DNA of 64,000 nt from Rhodoferax bucti (GCF_005876985.1 NZ_VAHD01000003.1:678347-742346); one strand, 5' to 3'. Counted from the stretch's first letter, positions 41,822 through 51,210 are shown. Notes: generated by a model not told the origin, from the letters alone. A program made the numbers and translations.

Positions 41822-42229
41822 GTGCACGCTGCCACCCCTGCCCCCACCGTTGTTGCCGCCCGCTGGGCCGCCGTTGTCAGCCTGATTGCGCTGATTCTTC
41901 TGGGTCTGGTGTGGGAGCTGTGGCTGGCACCCACCGGCAGCGGCTCGCTGGCGCTCAAGGTGCTGCCCCTGTGCATACCGCTGGCCGGCCTGCTCAAAAG
42001 CCGCATGTACACCTACCGCTGGCTGAGCCTCATGGTGTGGCTGTATTTCACCGAAGGTGTGGTCCGCGCCTGGAGCGACAAGGCGCCCGGCAACTGGCTG
42101 GCCCTGCTGGAAGTGCTGCTGTGCATCGTGCTATTTGTGGCCTGCACCTTCCATATCCGCCTGCGCCTGAAGCATGCCAAGGCGCTGCCTGCCAACCCCG
42201 AAGAACCCACCACCCGCCCTGCCCCATGA
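41822..42229 (+). CDS. DUF2069 membrane protein
   Basis: About 135 residues with several hydrophobic segments; the DUF2069 family is recognisable (K-S-R-M-Y-T-Y-R-W-L-S-L; Y-F-T-E-G-V-V-R-A-W-S). The GTG at 41822 is the likeliest start, though upstream codons keep the frame open. Its TGA overlaps the ATG of the following gene (ATGA). Confidence 0.75.
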   Translation: MHAATPAPTVVAARWAAVVSLIALILLGLVWELWLAPTGSGSLALKVLPLCIPLAGLLKSRMYTYRWLSLMVWLYFTEGVVRAWSDKAPGNWLALLEVLLCIVLFVACTFHIRLRLKHAKALPANPEEPTTRPAP

Positions 42230-43650
42230 TGAACATCGAAGCTCTGCGCGCCACGCTGCGCACCCTTGTCGGTGACGCCCACGTGCTTACCGACGGCGAC
42301 CTGACTGCCTATGAACAAGACTGGCGCAAACGCGAGCGCGGCCGTGCCCTGGCCGTCGTGCGCCCCGGCACCACCGAAGAGGTTGCCGCTGTGGTGAAAG
42401 CCTGTGCCGCCGCCGGCGCGAGCCTGGTGCCACAGGGCGGCAACACCGGCATGGTGGTGGGCTCCATTCCCGATGCGTCGGGCACCCAGGTGCTGCTGAG
42501 CCTGCAGCGCCTGAACCGCATCCGCAGCATCGACGCGGCCAACCTCACCGTGACAGTGGAAGCCGGCTGCGTGCTGCAAACGCTGCAAGAGGCGTGCGAA
42601 AAAGAAGGCTTTTTGTTCCCCCTGAGCCTGGCCGCCGAAGGCAGCTGCACCATTGGCGGCAACCTGGCCACCAACGCGGGCGGCACCCAGGTCGTGCGCT
42701 ACGGCAACACCCGTGAGCTGTGCCTGGGCCTCGAGGTGGTGACCGCGCAGGGCGAGGTCTGGAGCGGCCTGACCGGCCTGCGCAAAGACAACACCGGCTA
42801 CGACCTGCGCCACCTGTTCATTGGCTCAGAGGGCACGTTAGGCGTGATCACCGCGGCCACGCTGCGCATGTACCCCCTGCCTGCCGCCCAGCTCACTGCG
42901 TTTGCCGCCGTGCCCTCGCTGGACGCGGCCGTAGCACTGCTGGGCCTGGCGCACCAGCACCTGAACGCCGGCCTCACCGGTTTTGAGGTGATGGGCGACT
43001 TTGCCCTGAGCCTGGTGCGCAAACACTTTCCGCAACAGAACGTGCCGTTCGGCGGCATGTCGCCGTACTGCGTCGTTTTGGAAAACTCCGACCACGAGTC
43101 GGAGAGCCATGCCCGCGAGCAGTTCGAGCGCCTGCTGGAAGCTGCCCTGGAGCAAGGCTACGTGCTCGACGCCGTGGTGGCCGAAAACATTGCCCAAGCC
43201 CGCGCGCTGTGGCACATCCGCGAGAGCATTCCGCTGGCGCAGGCGCAAGAGGGCCTGAACATCAAGCACGACATCTCGATTGCCGTGTCGCGCATTCCGG
43301 CCTTTGTGACCGAAGTGGATGCGTTGCTGGAGCAGCACTTCCCCGGCGTGCGCTTGGTGAATTACGGCCATCTGGGCGACGGCAACCTGCACTACAACGT
43401 ACAGGCCCCGGACGGCGCCGATGCCGAAGCCTTTTTGCGCGACCAGGAAGGCCCGATCAACACGCTGGTCTACGAGGTGGTGGACCGCTACAACGGCTCC
43501 ATTTCTGCCGAGCACGGCATTGGCAGCCTCAAGCGCGAGAAGCTGGCACACCACAAATCGCCGGTGGCCTTGAACGCCATGCGCGCCATCAAGGGCGCGC
43601 TGGACCCGCACAACCTGCTCAACCCGGGTCGGGTGCTATCAAACGAGTAG
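42226..43650 (+). CDS. FAD-linked oxidase, D-lactate/D-2-hydroxyglutarate dehydrogenase type
   Basis: A 474-residue enzyme of the FAD_binding_4 family, with the PCMH domain (about 40-215) carrying P-Q-G-G-N-T-G-M and G-G-N-L-A-T-N-A-G-G, and a C-terminal FAD-oxidase domain with the metal-type N-Y-G-H-L-G-D-G-N-L-H-Y-N and A-E-H-G-I-G-S-L-K. Expected role: oxidation of a D-2-hydroxyacid. REP1 copy E provides its final L-S-N-E and TAG stop. Confidence 0.9.
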   Translation: MMNIEALRATLRTLVGDAHVLTDGDLTAYEQDWRKRERGRALAVVRPGTTEEVAAVVKACAAAGASLVPQGGNTGMVVGSIPDASGTQVLLSLQRLNRIRSIDAANLTVTVEAGCVLQTLQEACEKEGFLFPLSLAAEGSCTIGGNLATNAGGTQVVRYGNTRELCLGLEVVTAQGEVWSGLTGLRKDNTGYDLRHLFIGSEGTLGVITAATLRMYPLPAAQLTAFAAVPSLDAAVALLGLAHQHLNAGLTGFEVMGDFALSLVRKHFPQQNVPFGGMSPYCVVLENSDHESESHAREQFERLLEAALEQGYVLDAVVAENIAQARALWHIRESIPLAQAQEGLNIKHDISIAVSRIPAFVTEVDALLEQHFPGVRLVNYGHLGDGNLHYNVQAPDGADAEAFLRDQEGPINTLVYEVVDRYNGSISAEHGIGSLKREKLAHHKSPVALNAMRAIKGALDPHNLLNPGRVLSNE

Positions 43651-43685
43651 CTGCTTGCGCATACTCCACGGGCGCTAGCGCCCCA
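43635..43685 (+). repeat. REP1 copy E at the end of the FAD-linked oxidase
   Basis: GCTATCAAACGAG, TAGCTGCTTGCGCATA, CTCCACGGGCGCTAGC and CCC; the TAG at 43648-43650 is the stop codon of the oxidase. Confidence 0.9.
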
Positions 43686-43734
43686 TTTGGCACACAACCA
43701 CCCCATCCACTCACCCCGCATTCAGGAGCCCACT

Positions 43735-44892
43735 GTGGCGCACCTCATTCTCCTGGGCATCGTTTACGTGTCCTTCATCAGCCTGGGCCTGCCGGACGGC
43801 ATTCTGGGTGTGGCCTGGCCGGCCATCCGCGCCGACATGGGCCAGCCGCTGGCGGCGGTGGGAGCCATCACCATCACCATGACCATTTGCTCCGCCACGG
43901 CGAGCTACTTTGCCGGCGCCATTGCCAAGCGCATCGGCACTGGTGCGGTGGTGGCCACCAGCTGCCTGATGACAGCACTGGCGCTGTTGGGCTTTTCCGT
44001 TGCGCCCTCGTTCGGATGGCTGGTCGCACTGGGGGTGCCGTTGGGCCTGGGCGCAGGCGCGGTGGACGCGAGCCTGAACCACTTTGTGGCGGCGCACTAT
44101 TCATCCCGCCACATGAACTGGCTGCACGGCTTTTGGGGCGTGGGTGCCACCACCGGCCCGCTGATCATGGGCGTGGCGCTGGCCAGCAGCGGCGGCTGGG
44201 CACTGGGTGTGCGCAGCATCGGTCTGATGCAGCTCACGCTGGCCGTAGTGCTGTGGGCCACCCTCTCGCTCTGGGCCAAGGAACACTCCAAACCACCTGC
44301 AGGTGAAGATGCCCATGGCGAAGCCCCCTTCAAGCCCGTGCGCCCGCTGGCGCTGTGGCTGGCGCCCACGCTGTTTTTGTTTTATGTGGCCGCTGAAATG
44401 GGCACCGGCCTGTGGGCGGCCAGTATTTTGGTCACCGACCGCGGCCTCACGCAGGCGCAGGCGGGCATCTGGGTGTCGGTGTATTTCGGATCCATCACCG
44501 CCGGACGCTTTGCGGTGGGCCTGATTGCCAACCGCTTGGGCAACCGCCGGCTGGTGCGCCTGGGCATTGCGTTGGCCACGGTGGGTGCCTTGGTGTTTGC
44601 ATTGCCGGCCGTGTTTGGCGGTGCGGCCAGCGTCGGGCTGGTGCTCATGGGCCTGGGCTGCGCACCGGTGTTTCCATCGCTGATGCACGAGACCGCGCGC
44701 CGCTTTCCGGAAGACGTGGCCCGCACCGTGATCGGCCGGCAAATGACGTTTGCCTATATCGGCGGCTCCCTCATTCCCGCAGGCTTCGGGCTGCTGGCCA
44801 CCTGGGCCGGGCTGGGTGCGGTGATGCCGGTAGTCGTGCTTATTTTGGTGGCGCTGCTGGCCCTCTCCAGCGCGCTGGACCGCATTACATAA
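43735..44892 (+). CDS. MFS transporter
   Basis: About 385 residues with twelve probable membrane segments (S-L-G-L-P-D-G-I-L-G-V-A-W-P near the start; a TM2-TM3 loop F-A-G-A-I-A-K-R-I-G). GTG at 43735 has an ideal AGGAG site eight bases upstream; the longer frame begins inside REP1. The fold is like sugar/metabolite permeases of the FucP type, but no substrate is evident. Confidence 0.88.
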   Translation: MAHLILLGIVYVSFISLGLPDGILGVAWPAIRADMGQPLAAVGAITITMTICSATASYFAGAIAKRIGTGAVVATSCLMTALALLGFSVAPSFGWLVALGVPLGLGAGAVDASLNHFVAAHYSSRHMNWLHGFWGVGATTGPLIMGVALASSGGWALGVRSIGLMQLTLAVVLWATLSLWAKEHSKPPAGEDAHGEAPFKPVRPLALWLAPTLFLFYVAAEMGTGLWAASILVTDRGLTQAQAGIWVSVYFGSITAGRFAVGLIANRLGNRRLVRLGIALATVGALVFALPAVFGGAASVGLVLMGLGCAPVFPSLMHETARRFPEDVARTVIGRQMTFAYIGGSLIPAGFGLLATWAGLGAVMPVVVLILVALLALSSALDRIT

Positions 44893-44904
44893 AATCTTGC
44901 CCTT

Positions 44905-45753
44905 ATGACCAGTACCACACCACTCCGCCCTGTGCGCAGCCAGTACGAAGACTTCATGCGCCATGTGCACACCACCGGTGTGTTCAAAGCCGACCGCACC
45001 GGCACCGGCACCAAGAGCGTGTTCGGTTACCAGATGCGCTTCGACCTGAACGAAGGCTTTCCGCTGGTCACGACCAAGAAAGTGCACCTGCGCAGCATCA
45101 TCCAGGAGCTGCTGTGGTTCCTGACCGGCTCTGCCAACAACAACTGGCTCAAAGAGCGCGGCGTGAGCATTTGGGACGAGTGGGCGAATCCTGAGACCGG
45201 TGACCTGGGCCCGGTGTACGGCGTACAGTGGCGCAGTTGGCCCACGCCGGACGGCGGCCATATCGACCAGATTGCGGACGTCATCAAGACGCTCAAAAGC
45301 AACCCTGACAGCCGCCGCATCATCGTGAGCGCCTGGAACGTGGCGGAGCTGAACAAGATGGCGCTCATGCCCTGCCACGCCTTCTTCCAGTTTTATGTGG
45401 CGCCGGCCACCGAGCCGGGCGGCAAGGGCCGATTGAGCTGCCAGCTCTACCAGCGCAGTGCCGACATCTTTTTGGGCGTGCCATTCAACATTGCCAGCTA
45501 CGCCCTGCTCACCCACATGGTGGCGCAGCAGTGCGACCTGGACGTGGGCGACTTCATCTGGACGGGTGGCGACTGCCACATCTACAGCAACCACACCGAG
45601 CAGGTGGAGCTGCAGCTGAGCCGCGCGCCTATGACTTACCCCACGCTGCACATCAAGCGCAAGCCCGAGAGCATCTTCGATTACGAGTTTGAAGACTTTG
45701 AGGTGCTGGGCTACGAGTGCCACCCCGCCATCAAGGCACCGGTGGCGGTGTGA
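44905..45753 (+). CDS. thyA: Thymidylate synthase
   Basis: A 282-residue enzyme for dUMP to dTMP with methylene-THF. The catalytic cysteine lies in L-M-P-C-H-A-F-F-Q (about residue 154). R-R-I-I-V-S-A-W-N and [17 protein letters not shown] are also seen. It overlaps the folA start by one base (TGATG), the usual thyA-folA coupling. Confidence 0.97.
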   Translation: MTSTTPLRPVRSQYEDFMRHVHTTGVFKADRTGTGTKSVFGYQMRFDLNEGFPLVTTKKVHLRSIIQELLWFLTGSANNNWLKERGVSIWDEWANPETGDLGPVYGVQWRSWPTPDGGHIDQIADVIKTLKSNPDSRRIIVSAWNVAELNKMALMPCHAFFQFYVAPATEPGGKGRLSCQLYQRSADIFLGVPFNIASYALLTHMVAQQCDLDVGDFIWTGGDCHIYSNHTEQVELQLSRAPMTYPTLHIKRKPESIFDYEFEDFEVLGYECHPAIKAPVAV

Positions 45754-46271
45754 TGGCAGGCACGATGAGCACTCCCGTAGCGTTGCCCCGCCTGCACCTC
45801 ATTTACGCCCGCGCCGCCAACGGCGTGATTGGCGTGAACGGCACGCTGCCCTGGCATTTGCCCGAGGACTTGGCGCACTTCAAGCGGACCACGCTGGGCT
45901 GCCCCGTCATCATGGGTCGCAAAACCTGGGACTCGTTGCCGCCGAAGTTCCGCCCCCTGCCCGGCCGCGCCAATATCGTGGTGACCCGCCAGCAGGATTG
46001 GAGCGAAACCGGCGCCCAGCGCTCGTCTGACTTGCGCGAGGCGCTACAACTTTGTGAGCAGGCAGCCGACGTCTGGGTGATTGGCGGCGCGCAGCTCTAC
46101 GCGCTGGCGGAGCCACTGGCCACGACTGCCGTGGTCACCGAGATTGAAAAAGACTTTGAAGGCGACGCCTTCGCCCCCACTTTGGGCAACGCGTGGCAAG
46201 AGACTGCCCGCGAGCGCCATGTGGCAGCCAGCGGGTTGCCATTCAGTTTTGTAACCTACACACGCAGTTAA
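45753..46271 (+). CDS. folA: Dihydrofolate reductase
   Basis: A 172-residue enzyme that regenerates tetrahydrofolate after ThyA. L-P-W-H-L-P-E-D-L-A-H-F-K, G-C-P-V-I-M-G-R-K-T-W-D-S-L and W-V-I-G-G-A-Q-L-Y are the standard motifs. The ATG at 45753 overlaps the thyA stop. Confidence 0.95.
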   Translation: MAGTMSTPVALPRLHLIYARAANGVIGVNGTLPWHLPEDLAHFKRTTLGCPVIMGRKTWDSLPPKFRPLPGRANIVVTRQQDWSETGAQRSSDLREALQLCEQAADVWVIGGAQLYALAEPLATTAVVTEIEKDFEGDAFAPTLGNAWQETARERHVAASGLPFSFVTYTRS

Positions 46272-46283
46272 GGAGATACGCAG

Positions 46284-46886
46284 ATGTCAGGCGGAGGTTT
46301 TCACGTCCACGGACCCCACGACCACGAGTTGGAGCACGCCACGCAAGGTGGCCACGGTGGTGAGCACGGAGGCCATGGCGGCGGCATGATCAACCAGATC
46401 GCCATGTTCACAGCCATCATCGCCACGGTGGGCGCCATTTTTGCCTACATGGGCGGCGCCACGCAGGCCAATGCCGGCCTCTACAAGAACAACGCGGCCT
46501 TGAAGAAGACTGAGGCCTCGAACCAGTGGAATTTCTTTCAGGCCAAAAGCACCAAGCAGTCGCTCGCCGAGTTGGCCCGCGACCTGACCGCCAAGGACGA
46601 AGACAAGGCCAAATACCAGGCCAAGATCGACCGTTACGAAGGCGAAAAGGCCGAGATCAAAACCAAAGCCGAAGCCCTGGAAGCCGAGGCCACCGAGTGG
46701 GACCACCGGAGCGATGAGCAAATGCACCAGCACCACCGCTGGGCGCAAGCCACCACCGTGCTGCAGGTCGCCATTGCCCTGGCCGCTATTGCCTTGCTGA
46801 CCAAGAAGAAGTGGCTGGAGTGGGCCATGTTCGGCGTGGGCGGCGTGGGGGTTGTCGTTGGCGCACTGGCTGCGCTACATATTTAG
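46284..46886 (+). CDS. DUF4337 domain protein with a His-rich N-terminus
   Basis: A 200-residue protein with a His/Gly-rich head (residues 6-33; many H-G-G and H-x-H), a first membrane segment (about 36-58), a charged coiled-coil-like section (about 75-140), and two C-terminal membrane segments (about 155-198). The His-rich head might bind metal. DUF4337 has no known function. Its last residues (L-H-I) and TAG stop are at the edge of REP1 copy F. GGAG site before the ATG. Confidence 0.85.
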   Translation: MSGGGFHVHGPHDHELEHATQGGHGGEHGGHGGGMINQIAMFTAIIATVGAIFAYMGGATQANAGLYKNNAALKKTEASNQWNFFQAKSTKQSLAELARDLTAKDEDKAKYQAKIDRYEGEKAEIKTKAEALEAEATEWDHRSDEQMHQHHRWAQATTVLQVAIALAAIALLTKKKWLEWAMFGVGGVGVVVGALAALHI

Positions 46887-46931
46887 GAGCTGCTTGCGCA
46901 GATCAGACGGGCGCTAGCGCCCGTTTTTATT
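46872..46931 (+). repeat. REP1 copy F at the end of the DUF4337 gene
   Basis: GCTACATATTTAG, then GAGCTGCTTGCGCAGATC and GACGGGCGCTAGCGCCCG, then TTTTTATTTGG. The TAG at 46884-46886 is the stop of the DUF4337 gene. GCGCTAGCGC followed by TTTTT may terminate transcription before xthA. Confidence 0.85.
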
Positions 46932-46942
46932 TGGAAAAGACC

Positions 46943-47743
46943 ATGAAACTCGCCACCTGGAACGTCAACTCTTTAGGCGTGCGCCTGCCCCAAGTGCTGG
47001 ACTGGCTGGCCGCCAATCCGGTAGATGTGCTGGCCCTGCAAGAGCTCAAGCTCACCGACGACAAGTTCCCCGCCGACGCCTTTGAGGCCATCGGCTACCA
47101 CGCCCAGTGGTTCGGCCAGAAGACCTACAACGGCGTGGCCCTGCTCACCCGCACCCCTGCCAGCGACGTCATCAAAAACATTCCCGGTTTTGACGACGAC
47201 ATGTCCCGCGTGATCACCGGCACCGTGGCCCTGGAAGGCGCCCCTGCCGGTGCACCGGGGGTGCGCGTGATCGGCGCCTACTTCCCCAACGGGCAGGAGC
47301 CGGGCAGCGACAAGTTTGAATACAAGATGGAGTGGCTCACCGCCCTGCGCCGTTGGGTGAAGGACGAGCTCGCCGCGCACCCGAATCTGGTGCTCATGGG
47401 CGACTACAACATCACCTTTGACGAGGACGATGTGTGGGACCCGGTGAACCTGGAAGGCACCATCCACTGCACCGAGGAAGAGCGCTATCACCTGCGCGCC
47501 CTGATTGCGCTGGGTCTGAGCGACAGCCACCGCCTGTTCACGCAGCCGCCCAAGTCTTACAGCTGGTGGGATTACCGCGATGCGGGCTTTCGCCGCAACC
47601 GCGGGCTGCGCATTGACCACATTCTGGTGAGCAACGCGCTCAAGCCGCTGGTGAAAGCCTGCACCATCGACAAGACCCCGCGCAAGAACGAACGCCCCAG
47701 CGACCACGCGCCGGTGGTGGTGGAGATCAGCCCGGCGGCCTGA
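46943..47743 (+). CDS. xthA: Exodeoxyribonuclease III
   Basis: A 266-residue endonuclease/exonuclease/phosphatase-fold enzyme that repairs abasic sites. Catalytic blocks: T-W-N-V-N-S-L, L-Q-E-L-K (Mg2+ Glu), G-D-Y-N-I, and R-I-D-H-I-L and S-D-H-A-P-V (D-H pair). The ATG at 46943 has a GGAAAAG site; the open frame upstream overlaps the DUF4337 gene and is not real. Confidence 0.93.
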   Translation: MKLATWNVNSLGVRLPQVLDWLAANPVDVLALQELKLTDDKFPADAFEAIGYHAQWFGQKTYNGVALLTRTPASDVIKNIPGFDDDMSRVITGTVALEGAPAGAPGVRVIGAYFPNGQEPGSDKFEYKMEWLTALRRWVKDELAAHPNLVLMGDYNITFDEDDVWDPVNLEGTIHCTEEERYHLRALIALGLSDSHRLFTQPPKSYSWWDYRDAGFRRNRGLRIDHILVSNALKPLVKACTIDKTPRKNERPSDHAPVVVEISPAA

Positions 47744-47772
47744 GCCGGCAACCTGCACGACCCCTCGCCTGC

Positions 47773-47802
47773 AAAAAAGCCGACGCATGCGTCGGCTTTT
47801 TT
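47773..47802. terminator. Perfect-palindrome terminator after xthA
   Basis: An uninterrupted palindrome of GCCGACGC and its complement, with A6 on the left and T6 on the right; it serves both strands. Confidence 0.9.
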
Positions 47803-47868
47803 GCTATCAAATCAGGAGCTGCTAGCGCAAATTCCACGTGCACTAGCGGTTCTTTTTGCTTATAAAAC
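47803..47868. repeat. REP1 copy G (most complete copy)
   Basis: GCTATCAAATCAG, GAGCTGCTAGCGCAAATTCC, CACGTGCACTAGCGG, TTCTTTTTGCTTATAAAACC. It runs from the xthA terminator to the stop of ntrC on the minus strand (47869). This copy has both outer flanks. Confidence 0.9.
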
Positions 47869-49416
47869 CTACTCCAAGCCCAGCTCCTGAATCTTGCGGG
47901 TGATGGTGTTGCGGCCAATGCCCAGCTTGTGCGCCGCTTCAATCCGGCGGCCCTTGGTGTTGGCCAAGGCCGCCAGAATCAGGCGCGACTCAAAGCGACG
48001 GGTCAAGGTGTCCCACACCTCGGCGTGGCCGGCACCCAGCATGGCCACGGCCTCAGTCTCCAACTCGGCCTCCCAGCCTTCCAGAGGACCATGGGCCGCA
48101 GCGGCGCGGGCCAGCACATGCGAGAGGTCTTCAGACTCCGTGCCGGTAGCCGGGGCATGCACCGGGCTATCCAGCGGCACGTCTTTGAGCTGCGCTTCAG
48201 GCGCCGCCGTGAGCACCGGCTTGGCCACCAAGGGCTCACCGGACTCGGCACGCCCCTGGCTCACCTCAGGCGGCAGGTCTTTGCGCTCGATGACTTGCGC
48301 AGGCGCCATCACCGTGAGCCAGTGGCAGATGTTTTCCAGCTGGCGCACGTTGCCCGGAAAGCCAAAGCCCTCCAGCCAGGCCAGGGCCAAGTCGGAGATG
48401 CGTTTGGGCTCCACGCCGAGTTGCTTGGCGCTTTGCTGCAGGAAGTGGCGGGTCAACATGGCCACGTCTTCCTTGCGCTCGCGCAGGGCTGGCAGGCGCA
48501 GGCGAATCACGTTGAGGCGGTGGAACAAGTCTTCGCGGAACACGCCGTCCTTGACGCGCTGCTCCAGGTTCTGGTGGGTGGCCGCGATCACGCGCACATT
48601 CGATTTGACGGCACTGTGCCCGCCCACGCGGTAAAAGTGGCCGTCGCTCAAAACACGCAACAAACGGGTCTGCAACTCAAACGGCATGTCGCCGATTTCG
48701 TCCAGAAACAGCGTGCCGCCATCGGCCTGCTCAAAGCGGCCGCGGCGCATGGTTTGCGCGCCGGTGAAGGCACCACGTTCATGGCCGAAGAGTTCGCTCT
48801 CCAACAGGTCCTTGGGGATGGCTGCAGTGTTGATGGCCACAAACGGGCCATCGGCGCGCGGGGAATGCTTGTGCAGCGCACGGGCCACCAGCTCTTTGCC
48901 GGAACCGGATTCGCCGGTGATCATCACCGTGACATTGCTCTGGCTCAGGCGCCCGATGGCGCGAAACACGTCCTGCATGGCAGGCGCCTGGCCCAGCATT
49001 TCGGGCGACTCGGCCATGCGCTCTTCGCTCACCTCTTCGCGCTGGCTTTCTTCCACCGCGCGGCGGATCAGCTCCACCGCCTTGGGCAGGTCGAAAGGCT
49101 TGGGCAGGTATTCAAAGGCACCGCCCTGGAAGGCGCTGACCGCGCTGTCCAGGTCTGAGAAGGCCGTCATGATGATGACGGGCAGGCCGGGGTGCTTGGC
49201 TTTGACTTTTTCGAGCAGGTCCAGACCGGAGCCTCCGGGCATGCGGATGTCGCTCACCAGGATTTGCGGGCCTTCATCGTCTGCGGCGGTGCTCAGCGCC
49301 GTCAATACATCGCGTGGATTGGAAAAGCTGCGGGTGGGAAGGTGCTCACGCAGCAGTGCCTTCTCCAGCACGAAGCGGATGGACTGGTCATCATCTACGA
49401 TCCAAATCGGCTTCAT
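47869..49416 (-). CDS. ntrC: Nitrogen regulation response regulator NtrC (NR(I))
   Basis: A 515-residue sigma-54 activator. Receiver domain (1-115; phosphoacceptor Asp in L-V-S-D-I-R-M-P-G-G-S-G), AAA+ domain (about 140-380; Walker A G-E-S-G-S-G-K-E, sigma-54 loop R-G-A-F-T-G-A), a long linker, and a Fis-type HTH (R-I-E-A-A-H-K-L-G-I-G-R-N-T-I-T-R-K). It ends normally in L-G-L-E. It lies downstream of ntrB on the same strand. Confidence 0.96.
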   Translation of the reverse strand: MKPIWIVDDDQSIRFVLEKALLREHLPTRSFSNPRDVLTALSTAADDEGPQILVSDIRMPGGSGLDLLEKVKAKHPGLPVIIMTAFSDLDSAVSAFQGGAFEYLPKPFDLPKAVELIRRAVEESQREEVSEERMAESPEMLGQAPAMQDVFRAIGRLSQSNVTVMITGESGSGKELVARALHKHSPRADGPFVAINTAAIPKDLLESELFGHERGAFTGAQTMRRGRFEQADGGTLFLDEIGDMPFELQTRLLRVLSDGHFYRVGGHSAVKSNVRVIAATHQNLEQRVKDGVFREDLFHRLNVIRLRLPALRERKEDVAMLTRHFLQQSAKQLGVEPKRISDLALAWLEGFGFPGNVRQLENICHWLTVMAPAQVIERKDLPPEVSQGRAESGEPLVAKPVLTAAPEAQLKDVPLDSPVHAPATGTESEDLSHVLARAAAAHGPLEGWEAELETEAVAMLGAGHAEVWDTLTRRFESRLILAALANTKGRRIEAAHKLGIGRNTITRKIQELGLE

Positions 49417-49448
49417 GTTGTAGGCACCCTAGTTTCTTTGTCGGTTTG

Positions 49449-50498
49449 TTACGGTAACGGAATCAGAATTTTGAAGTCCGTACGGCCGGGCACGCTGTCC
49501 ACTTCAATCAGTCCATGGTGCTGTTGCACAAAGGTTTGTGCCAATGTGAGCCCCAGCCCGGAGCCGCCCTCTCTGCCCGACACCAGCGGGTAAAAAATGC
49601 GGTCTCTGATCGAATCTGGCACGCCAGGTCCGTTGTCGATGACATGCAATTCCAATGCCAACCGGTAACGCTGTTTGCCGAAGGTGATTTGCCGCGTCAC
49701 ACGGGTCTTGAATGTCACACAACCGTCACCTGCAGTGATCCGCTCTGCCAGTGCCTGGCAGGCGTTGTGGGCAATGTTGAGCACGGTCTGAATCAGCTGC
49801 TCCCGGTCGCCGCGAAACTCGGGAATAGAGATGTCGTAATCCCGCACCACACGCAGCCCCTTGGGGAACTCCGCCAGGATCAGGGAGCGCACCCGCTCAC
49901 ACACTTCGTGGATGTTCACGTCGCCCACCAGATGCGGCCGGCGGTGCGGGGCCAGCAGGCGGTCGACCAGACTTTGCAAGCGATCGGCCTCGTGGATGAT
50001 GACCTGGGTGTACTCAGTGAGCTCCGGGGACTCCATTTCCATCTCCAGCAACTGGGCTGCGCCGCGAATGCCGCCGAGCGGGTTCTTGATCTCGTGCGCG
50101 AGGTTGCGGATCAGCTCTTTGTTGGTCTGGGCCTGCTCGGCCAGGCGCTCTTCGCGGTCCTGCCGGGTTTGCTGCTCTTGCGGCACCATTTCCACAATGA
50201 TGTCCTCAGACGCTTCGGTGCGCGTCACGATCACGTGCACCGGCATGGACTCCAGCCCCGCACGCTTGAGCCAAGCGTCGTAACGCAGGGCGGCAAAGGC
50301 ATTGTCCAGCGCCCCCTCCAGCGCGCTCAAGAGCTGCGCCGGCTCGGTAAACACCTCGGCAAAATTGGAGCCCACAATGCTGCGACGAGAAATGCCCAGC
50401 GAGTCTTCCAACGCTGCGTTGGAAAAGCGTACCGAGGCATCTGCAGACACGACCGCCACCAGGGTTGCCAGCAGGTCAAAAGATTGGAATCGCTCCAT
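49449..50498 (-). CDS. ntrB: Nitrogen regulation sensor kinase NtrB (NR(II))
   Basis: A 349-residue cytoplasmic histidine kinase: PAS domain (about 1-110), the H-box N-L-A-H-E-I-K-N-P-L-G-G-I-R-G-A-A-Q-L-L with phospho-His, then N-box, D-N-G-P-G-V-P and G-G-S-G-L-G-L. It phosphorylates NtrC when nitrogen is short and dephosphorylates it with PII. 32-bp gap to ntrC. Confidence 0.95.
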   Translation of the reverse strand: MERFQSFDLLATLVAVVSADASVRFSNAALEDSLGISRRSIVGSNFAEVFTEPAQLLSALEGALDNAFAALRYDAWLKRAGLESMPVHVIVTRTEASEDIIVEMVPQEQQTRQDREERLAEQAQTNKELIRNLAHEIKNPLGGIRGAAQLLEMEMESPELTEYTQVIIHEADRLQSLVDRLLAPHRRPHLVGDVNIHEVCERVRSLILAEFPKGLRVVRDYDISIPEFRGDREQLIQTVLNIAHNACQALAERITAGDGCVTFKTRVTRQITFGKQRYRLALELHVIDNGPGVPDSIRDRIFYPLVSGREGGSGLGLTLAQTFVQQHHGLIEVDSVPGRTDFKILIPLP

Positions 50499-50581
50499 GG
50501 GGGTCTGTCCGGTGAAAAAAGGGCTTCAAATGCAGAGCGCGGGGCCGGGGACGCCGGTGCAGCACACAGGCCGCGTGCGCC

Positions 50582-51088
50582 TCAAGGCTTGGCGGTGCTG
50601 ACGCTGCCGGGCAGGCGGCCGAGCTCGCGGCGTATGCCGGCAATATCACTCTCATTGCGGGCCAGGGCGGCTTTGAGTTCTGCCACCCGGTCCAGGTATT
50701 TCTGGTGGTTGCGCGCCTCGGGGCCCAGCTTTTCGGGCTCGCCATTGTTGTACTCTTTTTGCAGCTCCAACTGGCGGGCTTCGGCCTTCTTGAGTTCAGC
50801 TTCCAGGATCAGGCGGGCATCCGAGTCTTTGGCGCGCTGGTCCGCCGTGTCGATGCGCGGCGCACTGCTGGGAGCCGAGGCCACTTTCGCGCCACCGCTA
50901 CTGGCCGATGCAGACTTTTGCCCCTGCACCACGGTCACATTGCCACCCGAGATCAATTTGCAGTTTTTGGCATTGGCTTCCGACACCGTATTGGTGTACT
51001 CATTGCCACAACGGTAAATGCGCTCTTGCGCCTGTGCGCCCATGTGCGCGCCTGCCATAAGCAAAAGAATCGGGAGTATGGGTTTCAT
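50582..51088 (-). CDS. DUF4124-like secreted protein
   Basis: A 168-residue protein with a signal peptide (cleavage near A-Q-A, residue 21). The N-terminal E-R-I-Y-R-C-G-N-E-Y-T-N-T segment is the DUF4124-like motif. The rest has a Ser/Ala-rich linker and a helical, probably coiled-coil C-terminus. The function is unknown; it lies between glnA and ntrB, on the same strand. Confidence 0.75.
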   Translation of the reverse strand: MKPILPILLLMAGAHMGAQAQERIYRCGNEYTNTVSEANAKNCKLISGGNVTVVQGQKSASASSGGAKVASAPSSAPRIDTADQRAKDSDARLILEAELKKAEARQLELQKEYNNGEPEKLGPEARNHQKYLDRVAELKAALARNESDIAGIRRELGRLPGSVSTAKP

Positions 51089-51180
51089 GCTGGATTCAGT
51101 ATGCGTCAAAAAATGCCTGTTGACCAAACCACAGAGTATCCCCGACCTTGGCAAGGCGATATGTGTGGAAGTGTTGCCAT

Positions 51181-51210
51181 AAAAAAAGGACGGCTTGCGC
51201 CGTCCTTTTT
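51181..51210 (-). terminator. Terminator after glnA
   Basis: GGACGGC/GCCGTCC stem with a T-run on the minus side, 30 bp beyond the glnA stop. It should limit read-through into the DUF4124 and ntrBC genes, so those may have their own promoter. Confidence 0.9.
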
